64,000 bases of DNA from Glandiceps talaboti (taxonomy: Eukaryota > Hemichordata > Enteropneusta > Spengelidae), in the NCBI RefSeq assembly GCF_964340395.1, contig NC_135568.1, positions 10,014,276 through 10,078,275 on the forward strand. Reading direction: 5' to 3'. A program made the translations under genes and the position numbers. This document shows positions 35,317-64,000 of this stretch, in pieces (the stretch's first letter is position 1; the number at the start of each line of letters is the position of its first letter). The notes under the pieces are model-generated. The model did no database searches. It was given only the letters and a program-made list of their open reading frames with translations, and was not told the origin of the DNA.

Positions 35317-35415
35317 AAGATAATACAGTCGCGAAATTGTGAAGTCTCGCCAGAAATAGTGGATGTGGAAACTGACATCACAATATTAAACTGTCCTTCT
35401 TACATAATCGTTAAG
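35317..35415 (+). repeat. repeat family D, copy 2
   Basis: About 100 bp matching 33,279-33,375 (GTGAAGTCTCGC.AGAAATAG, GGAAACTGACATCA, AAACTGT.CTTC). It ends just before a GT/TATG microsatellite. Confidence 0.7.
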
Positions 35416-35430
35416 AAAAATTAATGTTCT

Positions 35431-35432
35431 AG

Positions 35433-35498
<66 letters not shown>

Positions 35499-35620
35499 CA
35501 TTGTATGTATGTATGTATGTATGTATGTATGTATGTATGTATGTATGTATGTATGTATGTATGTATGTATGTATGTATGTATGTATGTATGTATGTGTGT
35601 GTGTGTGTGTGTGTGAGAGG
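35431..35620. repeat. (GT)n-(TATG)n-(GT)n array
   Basis: About 57 bp of GT, about 105 bp of TATG, then GT again. Confidence 0.98.
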
Positions 35621-36264
35621 GAGAGATGCATTGAGAGGTTATTGTTATTGTCGCCTCTATCACGTACATCACCATCCAAGTATAACATACACTGAGCACT
35701 CAATTACAGACCACCACTGCCACAATCACCACCACAACTACCTAGACTAAACTCCGACGCCGCCGCCACCGCCACCGAAGTCGCCCCTCCCTCACTATCA
35801 TTATCACATTCTTCCGACCACCAAAGCCTTCGTCGCCGATAGACTGCCATGTACAGAAGGGTCCAGTGAGAGAGCACACTTTAAATGTATGGACTACATG
35901 GAATAATATTTGACTAATCTTCGAAATACTATATTTACGTATGTTAATATTTCCGTTTGTTAATCTGCAACGTCCGGTCAGTGACGAGGCATCAAACCAT
36001 GGATCTAAATCGGTCCTTTTGATCTAGACTACATGAGTTATTTCAACAGTTGACCTCGTCACGCTTGAAAGTTCCGTAACCATGGCAAAGTTAACAAACT
36101 AATCATCACTGGCATGTGTTTGTGAAAGTACAGTGATACGGTCAATGGACGAGCGTGTCCTGTTTCAATCCACTAATATATCAACCTTCCTTATTAGAAC
36201 AGGTATGTATATACTATTACCAACTTGACTCTAAAATACACACGCGCGTGCATGCATACACAAG

Positions 36265-36265
<1 letters not shown>
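35621..36265. other. intergenic, no gene seen
   Basis: Contains a CCGCCGCCACCGCCACC stretch at about 35,760 but no exon with usable splice sites. Confidence 0.5.
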
Positions 36266-36301
<36 letters not shown>

Positions 36302-36476
36302 TATATACACACATCATACATACATACATACATACATACATACATACACACACATATGCATACATACATACATACATACATACATACATACACACACATA
36401 CATCCATCCATCCATACATACATACACAGACACAGACATACATACATACATCCATCCATCCATACATACATACACA
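36266..36476. repeat. (CA)n-(CATA)n-(CATC)n array
   Basis: Compound CA/CATA array with two CATCCATC blocks. The duplicated block (CATACATACATCCATC) shows internal segmental copying. Confidence 0.97.
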
Positions 36477-37813
36477 CTATTTCATTCATACTATTTCAAG
36501 GCCTTGTTTAAAATCACCCTCATGTCAAAGTAAGTAATCTTTACATAAACTTTATTTATATTTATTGACTCCAATTTATACAAATACCAAAGTCCCAATT
36601 TACACTTCGACACAATAAAAAGACGAGCTATGCTCTAAGCTAAGATTTCTATTTGGCTCTATACATAACAGCGCCATCTACGGCAATTGCGCCATATTTT
36701 AAACCATTCGATATACAAGATGAGATACGGTACACGTAGCTTCAACGAAGCATAAATCATTTTATATTTAGTACATTTACAAATGTTAAATAATATTTTT
36801 TTTGCAGCAAATATTACATTTTTACAATTCAACACAGTACTGATGCACTACATACTAGTACTGCAAACATTTATTTAAAATACTAGATAATTTCGTAAAT
36901 AAAAATCTACAAAATTTTAAAACAAAACGGCTCTATTCTTTGAATCTGCTGACCGCGATCGTTATTGATTGAAACCCATCTCAGTACTGGTACAGCGAGC
37001 AAGGCTAATAGCGCCCTCTACGGTGAAACACAAACTCTAAGAATGAGAGGTGAACAATTTCGAAATTTACGCCAACTAGCAACTCACTCTGCAGTTGCTA
37101 TTTTAGTGTAATTTGGATCAACGTCCGAAATTTGACATAAGTATGGGCGGGCTGATGCCAGGATTGAATCATTTTGCGGTTACCCATTATCATATGCAAA
37201 TTAGTATATTAGCATATATATGCAAAAACAAACAAGTTTACAAAAAAAAAAATGATGATATACACAGCTACTGTGTTGGAGTATAACACTGCCAGAAAAA
37301 AAGCATAATTAATATTAATAACACTCAGAAACATGACATTATTTATGATTATTGTTCTACGATAAAAATTACATTCCCAGAACTTGATAAATGACACACA
37401 TTTGTTGAGACAATTATGAAAAAAATATACAAATTAATCACTGTAATACTGGAATGTGCAAAATTTCAATTTTTAAAAAGTTATAAATTCCATCAGTGAA
37501 AATGCTGATTTTAATGCACAAATTACTTGTTATTTTTGATGATGCAATATCGGTATATATTTATTCTGAAATGTAAATATAGTCCATGTAATGCTGACGT
37601 GTTAGTATTCATATTTTCCCGCCATTTTCTAAATTTCATTTTAAAACATTTTTTCTTTTCATAAAGGTGTTTTACATTAATTTTTGTGACAAAATGAGAA
37701 CGTGAGTAACATAGTTTATCTTTTGTATATTTGCTTACAGCTACTGTTCATTGAAAAAAGTGATATAACAAAGCATACTTAATTGGAGATGCAGTTTTTG
37801 AGATATCGTGTCC
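36477..37813. other. intergenic, no gene seen
   Basis: Very AT-rich. Two GCGCC(A/C)TCTACGG fragments (about 36,671 and 37,011) are relics of a common short element. Confidence 0.5.

Positions 37814-37861
<48 letters not shown>
37814..37861. repeat. (CAGA)n microsatellite
   Basis: About twelve CAGA units. Confidence 0.97.
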
Positions 37862-37862
<1 letters not shown>

Positions 37863-38390
37863 AGTATAATATAACCTTCCTTTACAGGAGGTGCAAAGAT
37901 GTTGACTGTGGAGTAACCACACCAAAAGCCAGCTTGGTCGTCTTCACTTTGTTAAGCGCTTCTAACCAAAAGGTACGACACTAGTTAAAAATTGAGGTGA
38001 AAAGTCTACAGCAAATTTGTAAAAACTCCTACATGGATCAGAGGAAGGAGTTGTAAGGGGTTTTAACTAAAAGTATGAGTATGGTATCTAGGTTACAGAT
38101 TTGAAACTGATTAGGTCCATCTGAAACATGTAAAAAGTTTCCAAATCTTTGTTATTTTTCATACAGTACTATTCATAGTCTGTAAGTTACGGCATGACAG
38201 GGCGCCCTCACACATCGGCCAAGTAGGCCGGTGAGGGCGGAACGTCACGACGTATCTTACAGTCTCTACTATTCAGAACAATACATGTACAGCTGTACAG
38301 CACATTGCAAATTAGTGCTCACGTGTTCGGTTCGATACAAAAATTCAGAAACCAATGACAAAATGCAGATGCTATACTTTCAGATAGCAA

Positions 38391-38552
38391 GATTGAATTA
38401 ATGCAGTTTCTTGCTACATTTAGTCTAAATGAAATAAACTAACACACAGACATCAAAACATTGGCACCTACATGGCTATGTCTAGTTGCAGTGTGTTTAA
38501 ACAGTTGATTTCATTTAGACAAAATGTAGCAAGAAACTGCATTCATTCAATC
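38391..38552. mobile_element. hairpin MITE, 162 bp
   Basis: The 51-bp end GATTGAATTAATGCAGTTTC... is repeated inverted at the right end with about four differences, leaving a spacer of only about 60 bp. No coding capacity. Such near-perfect ends suggest recent movement or gene conversion. Confidence 0.8.
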
Positions 38553-39420
38553 AGTGAACACTAACCTGCAATGAGCTGTAAGTCTTACACAAAGTACACT
38601 ATGTTCTTAACTTACTAGTATATCAATTATAAATTGCTGAGAGAAAAAAGGAAAATTAAAAAAAAAAAAAAACATTTTTGACCAAAGTACTCATTTTAAT
38701 GAGTAATTTTGTTTAAATGTTAAAAACCACCCAAAAATAATTATTTAAATTATATAATATTGTAATTTATTCCATGAAATTGACAGAATTTAAATATTCA
38801 ATTATCTGTCAGAGTAAAACCTAAGGCTACTAAAACTTGACATTTTCAAATTGCATTTTTGTTTGGGATTTAAAAAAATGTGTTATTTCATGTCAAAACT
38901 CTCTGGTTGAGTCATCAGGAAAAAATGCACTCCATCCCCAAGAACTAATTAGTGTGATACCATAATCAAAGTTGTCTGACTGAATTGAGACATATGAAAT
39001 CTTGACACCCCCCCCCCCCTCACCTTGGACGTTGCAGAAATTTGATGTTCCCCACCTTGTTTCAAGGAAATCTTCACGCTATGATTTCCTCCTGTAGACT
39101 TTGCAGAAATTGCAACATCTTGTTTCAAGGAAATCTTCACTCTATGATATTCCCATGTGTTGATGCTAATTCTGAAGTAGACTAGATTATTTTGTTCTAT
39201 GGTACCCCTTGATTTTTCTTTCTTCCTAATTTTAATTTAGAAGGGGTTGGTATTTACTTGAACAAAGTTCGGGCAAAAGTTAAGCCAATGCACATATTAC
39301 ATTAAACACTTTATAATATATTTTATGTGCTTAGCACAGTGTAAAAGTAAAACATAAAACAAACACAAAAATAACGCAATAAAATTCTTACACATTGAAG
39401 AACCTATGTCGGAGAGATAT
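38553..39420. other. intergenic, no gene seen
   Basis: A 44-57-bp near-duplicate (TGTTTCAAGGAAATCTTCAC) lies at about 39,058 and 39,119. No gene. Confidence 0.5.
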
Positions 39421-39510
39421 ATATCGCCCTCACAGGCAAGAACGAAATTTGAAGTATAGCGCCCTCACAGGCAAGAATGAAAATTCAGGAATACTACAGT
39501 GGGTATACTT
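39421..39510. repeat. two-copy GCCCTCACAGGCAAGAA repeat
   Basis: CGCCCTCACAGGCAAGAA occurs twice about 36 bp apart. The same pair recurs at 40,467-40,560, where the second copy reads CGCCCCCACAGG. Confidence 0.8.
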
Positions 39511-39705
39511 GAAATAAATGTCAAAACAGTGAAACAATAATATATCTAAAATTTGCTAATCTGTAAATTTACGATATGCCCAAGTCATTATGAAAATTAA
39601 CACATCTTGCGAAATCCTGGGATATAGTGAAAGAAGATAAAACTTCATATATATTTTTTTCAGAGTTGTGTTTGTCTTTGCTGACATGTATTCTCTAATA
39701 TTATA

Positions 39706-39915
39706 ATGAAGAAATGCTTATTTGAGAGTTGGTTGTCATGACAACCGTGGCTACCATGACAACTGTATTGAGTTGTAGTTGCAAGAAAACTCAATTACTT
39801 TCCCACTCTTGAAATGAAGAAATGCTAATTTGAGAGTTGGTTGTCATGACAACCGTGGCTACCATGACAACTGTATTGAGTTGCAGTTGCAAGAAAACAA
39901 CATTATTTTCCCATT
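39706..39915. repeat. 105-bp tandem duplication with palindrome
   Basis: The two copies are nearly identical. Each contains the 16-bp palindrome GGTTGTCATGACAACC followed by CATGACAAC, so each can fold into a hairpin. Confidence 0.85.
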
Positions 39916-40071
39916 TTTGAAAATATATGCAACCCTATACATTCATATAATATGCTACGTATATGTATATATATATCTATATATATGTTACAAAAAGGCA
40001 TTGAGATATGTACCTAACATGTACTGCAGATTTTTCACATAGCTTGCAGTTTCAGTTTGACCATACATTAA

Positions 40072-40440
40072 AACCTGCACTAGCTGTAACCAGGGTAACC
40101 GGGATATTAGACAACCAACAATATATTCACTGAAAATTGTTAAAATACCAATAGTTAGACATTGTATATGTTAATTAGAGGTCTATTTTATCTATAAGTA
40201 GTATAGTAAGAAGCTGAAAGCATGGTTCATTTTGAGGTGCTGATTTTTGTTTGCGGACTCAAATATCAATTTGATTGGATATATTGCACCATACTCTGTA
40301 TACTGCCCCATGATTTGTTTATCAACTAGGTGATTCAATTCCGTTCAGGGTGTACAATATTACAAGTAGGTCATAATATCTAACAAAAATGGTTTCAGAG
40401 CTTGGAAACCGTTTTTGTTAGAGTTTGGAAAATGCAACAA
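40072..40440 (+). mobile_element. Element B, copy B2
   Basis: Left end CTGCACTAGCTGTAACCAGG, then CAACAATATATTCACTGAAA, TTAAAATACCAATA and GTTCAGGGTGTACAATATTA in the same order as the copy at 60,794. The right end is eroded. Confidence 0.65.
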
Positions 40441-40466
40441 TACACATAAAGTAGCTATGAGCTTCG

Positions 40467-40560
40467 ATATGTATAGCGCCCTCACAGGCAAGAATGAAAT
40501 TTCGAGTATTACGCCCCCACAGGCAAGAATGAAACTTCAAGAACACTACACAGGTGGGTT
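40467..40560. repeat. second GCCCTCACAGGCAAGAA pair
   Basis: TATAGCGCCCTCACAGGCAA and a diverged copy, matching the pair at 39,421. Confidence 0.8.
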
Positions 40561-41015
40561 TACTCAGAACAGTGATAAGTTAGGATGTGAAGGAAATGTG
40601 TAATACCATCAATAGAACTTATTAGGAAACAACCTACAAGAAATAATCAGTTTAGAATAAAAACAAATCCCTTTTTGTTTTACGGTTATTTGAATTGTTC
40701 GTTTTCAAAGGCACAAGATAGTGATGGTGAACTATATTAAACTTAGATATAGAAGTGGTCATTATATACAGCGTTTGATCTTTTATAATTTCATATTTTT
40801 TAACAACATATCAAAAATTTAGTTTTCGCAGCAAAAATTTCTATCATTTTGGTGTAAATACCCAAAAATTGATAATTTCCTTGACAGCGTGTCTTTAAGA
40901 ATATGCCCAATTTCTACATCAACATTCAGTTATACTTTCGATTCATCACTGTAAGAAACTAGGCACCTTTATAAAGTGCTATATCTACCGTTTATATGCT
41001 GTATGACAAATATTA

Positions 41016-41804
41016 CTCTGGTCATTGAATCTTCGGTTTATCGAGATAGACACAAACTAAAACTATTGTCACAACATGTTGATACAACAGTGATAAGTTA
41101 TAAAGTGGATGTTGGTTTAATTATAGTCTCAGTAGGGTATTTCTGTGAAAGCTAGCTCTATAAACTTGCAGTGAGTAATGAGTAATGTACTGTTTTGGGA
41201 CTTCCAATGTTTACACTATCTTGATTACAAGGTGATTAGAATTGCTATTACCCACTTGAGTAATGTACTGTTTTGGGACTTCCAATGTTTACACTATCTT
41301 GATTACAAGGTGATTAGAATTGCTATTACCCACTTGAGTAATGTACTGTTTTGGGACTTCCAATGTTTACACTATCTTGATTACAAGGTGATTAGAATTG
41401 CTATCATCCACTAGAGTAATGTACTGTTTTGGGACTTCCAATGTTTACACTATCTTGATTACAGGGTGATTAAAATTGCTATTACCCACTTGAGTAATGT
41501 ACTGTTTTGGGATTTCCAATGTTTACACTATCTTGATTACAGGGTGATTAAAATTGCTATCATCCACTAGAGTAATGTACTGTTTTGGGACTTCCAATGT
41601 TTACACTATCTTGATTACAGGGTGATTAGAATTGCTATCATCCACTTGAGTAATGTACTGTTTTGGGACTTCCAATATTTACACTATCTTGTAGAATCAC
41701 ACAACTGAGGAACCGCTATCACCCACTTGCGTAATTTACAACATATAATGACAATAGGTTTAGTTTGTGTTTATCTCAGTAAACCGACACCTCGCTTGCC
41801 AGAG
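41016..41804. mobile_element. MITE-A copy A1, 789 bp, expanded by an internal array
   Basis: The ends are inverted copies of about 56 bp: left CTCTGGTCATTG...AGATAGACACAAACTAAAAC, right ending GTTTATCTCAGTAAACC...CCAGAG. Copies A2 (43,829) and A3 (50,215) are about 285-332 bp; the excess here is the 78-bp tandem array. Non-coding. Confidence 0.85.
41180..41700. repeat. 78-bp minisatellite, about 7 copies, inside MITE-A
   Basis: Units start at 41,180, 41,258, 41,336, 41,414, 41,492, 41,570 and 41,648 (last one partial). They are nearly identical (GAGTAATGTACTGTTTTGGG...CCCACTT). Because 78 is divisible by 3, an open frame runs through the array, but it is not a gene. Confidence 0.95.
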
Positions 41805-42013
41805 TAGTAAATACTTTTGATGCTGAGAATCATAATACTGGAAATACCAATGTAATGCATGGTTGACTATAGTCTAGGTGATATCTGTGGCTTTGAATCT
41901 TTCTCCACCTCTAGATGAATCAGAAATCATGAATCAAAGGTTGTTTATGCAAATGAGTAAACCCCCAACTCTTAGAATGATGTAGACAATGTATACATAG
42001 TATCCTGATATAC

Positions 42014-42155
42014 AAATATACCATATTTGGACATTATGTAAATCATCATGACAAATATACCATATTTGGACATTATGTAAATCATCATGACAAATATACC
42101 ATATTTGGACATTATGTAAAACATCACGACAAATATACCATATTTGGACGTTATG
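42014..42155. repeat. 40-bp minisatellite, 4 copies
   Basis: ACAAATATACCATATTTGGA followed by CATTATGTAAATCATCATG, repeated four times with few differences. Confidence 0.93.
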
Positions 42156-42835
42156 CAACTATCCCCAATAAACCCTAACATATCATTGGACAGAATTCTG
42201 TGATTGATTAACAAAGACATGATCTCAATTGCTGTGTGGATGGCTTTGTTTGAATTTGAAATTTCATCTCAGGACCTCATTCCTCTAGACGTGGGGAAGT
42301 CAAATCCACAGATACCCTCTAGACTAGATCATTAATAATATACTTTGGCCAGAATTATTTTTTTTGTCAGAGGTATTAAGTGAATCAATTTATAATTACT
42401 TCAAAATATCTCGAGAAATTGGGTAAAAAATATCTATGGTGAATTTTCATAAATATTAGCTGATATGTTATATTCATTAATAACCATGGTAACACATTAA
42501 CATACAAGTCAGAGGGGTTTATCCTTTGACTTATACAATGACTAGTAAATGTCAGATTAGTTCAAGGTCAAGTTCAAATTGTCAAATCTGGGCAACTTGG
42601 ATAAATGTAAAGACAAAGTTAACAAACTAGTGAACAGTGTTACTTTTTTCTGTTTTGTATTTTTTAAAATGTTTTTATAAAGTATGCAGTAAATATTCTC
42701 TTATTGCATATAAATGCAGGAATTGATCACATCAAAAAATAAACCGAGATGAAAGGTTGATGTGAATGACTATTTTCCTGATCACATTATCTTTCTAATT
42801 TGTAGATAACTTGACAGACTTAATGACACCACAGT
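42156..42835. other. intergenic or myosin 3' flank
   Basis: Downstream of the myosin stop on the minus strand. No canonical AATAAA for the minus strand was found with confidence; TATAAA-type variants exist. The true 3' end of the transcript is undetermined. Confidence 0.4.
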
Positions 42836-43366
42836 CTTGATGACATCATAATCTCATATGATGACATCACAAGTTCACATCATGACATCATAATCTAGCA
42901 TTATGACATAATCTCATATAAAAACATCGTGCATTCATATGACATAATAGCCTCACACAATGACATCATAATATCACATGATGACATCATAATCTCACAC
43001 GATGACACCATAATCTCACACGATGACATCATAATCTCACATGATGACACCATTATCTCACATGATAACATCATTATCTCACATGATGACATCATAATCT
43101 CACATGATGACATCGTAATTGCACATGATGACATCATAATTGCACACGATGATATCATAATCTCACATGATGACATCATAATATCACATGATGACATCAT
43201 AATCTCACACGATGACATCATAATCTCACACGATGACATCATAATCTCACATGACATCATAATCTCACATGACATCATTATCTCACATGATGACATCATA
43301 ATCTCACATGATGACATCATAATCTCACACGATGACATCATAATCTCACACGATGACATCATATTT
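42836..43366. repeat. 21-bp minisatellite abutting the myosin stop codon
   Basis: About 20 clear units of GATGACATCATAATCTCACA(C/T), plus looser copies to the left, with occasional shortened units. It lies in the myosin 3' UTR. The last unit merges with the stop codon at 43,367-43,369. Confidence 0.93.
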
Positions 43367-63646
<20,280 letters not shown>

Positions 63647-63749
63647 CTACAAATGAAAACACGAAACGGTTCAATTTTAACTCAAATCTAACGGAAAATA
63701 TATCAATAATGATTCTGAAGTAGATGTTGGAGATATGTTAACATGATAG

Positions 63750-64000
63750 CAAGGTATCGGCAAAATGAGGTAGGCACAAACTAAAACTATTGTTGGGTGT
63801 GGTAGCTTACAAAAGTGGATGATAGTGGCACCTTTGTTGTGTTGATATAATCACCCTGTAATCAAGATCATAGTGTGAATAATGAACAAGTTCTGGTTGT
63901 AAATGCTTGCCTGTCACTGGTTGTAATAGACATAGTCTTTGAATCTGAGCATGGTTTGGATTGGTTATTACTCAAATTCATTTATCAATATTTACTTTCC
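63750..64000. mobile_element. MITE-A copy A4, partial
   Basis: GGTATCGGCAAAATGAGGTA then GGCACAAACTAAAACTATTG matches the left ends of copies A1-A3, followed by GTGGTAGCTTACAAAAGTGG as in A3. The right end was not found before the window ends. Confidence 0.65.

Noticed and set aside
41178-41414. 78-codon frame with a perfectly repeated 26-aa unit
   Set aside because: It is the 78-bp minisatellite inside a MITE. Openness follows from the unit length being divisible by three. No start context, splice site or related protein.

Overview
The window is animal nuclear DNA. It is AT-rich (roughly two thirds A+T by eye), intron-rich and full of microsatellites, minisatellites and short inverted-repeat (MITE-like) elements. 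Both genes are metazoan. The overall look (non-vertebrate, repeat-rich, with an Sp5/class III myosin pair) suggests a marine invertebrate, plausibly an invertebrate deuterostome such as a hemichordate or amphioxus. The species cannot be fixed from the sequence alone.

Layout. (1) About 1-19.9 kb: no supportable gene; microsatellites and two inverted arrays of a 44-bp repeat. (2) About 19.9-26.7 kb: gene-free, but it carries a recurrent 150-290-bp module containing TCF/LEF-type (ATCAAAG), GCCGCC-type and TGTCAATCA motifs, directly upstream of the next gene. (3) 27,142-28,608 (+): a complete two-exon Sp5 gene (388 aa: Sp box, [13 protein letters not shown], Btd box, three C2H2 fingers), with a candidate TATA/GC-box promoter before it and an AATAAA after it. 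(4) About 28.9-42.8 kb: intergenic, with microsatellites, hairpin MITEs and a MITE whose interior has expanded into a 78-bp minisatellite. (5) 43,367-63,646 (-): the 3' part of a class III (MYO3-type) unconventional myosin gene. I reconstructed 16 exons with matching phases (1,073 aa plus stop): the C-terminal half of the motor, the converter, an IQ-rich neck, a 353-codon cassette exon, further IQ motifs and a tail ending in a conserved-looking LRKP motif. The kinase domain and first part of the motor lie beyond 64,000.

Biology. Sp5 is a transcription factor and a well-known direct Wnt/beta-catenin target in other animals, which makes the repeated TCF-type modules upstream of it the most interesting regulatory signal here. 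MYO3 proteins are actin-based motors of photoreceptors and stereocilia. In human, MYO3B and SP5 are neighbours, so this pair looks like conserved microsynteny, but here the two genes are convergent rather than head-to-tail. Within the myosin gene, phase-1 introns cut successive IQ motifs at the same residue, so the cassettes can be skipped or joined without breaking an IQ motif or the frame.

No RNA gene, virus, toxin gene or CRISPR array was found.
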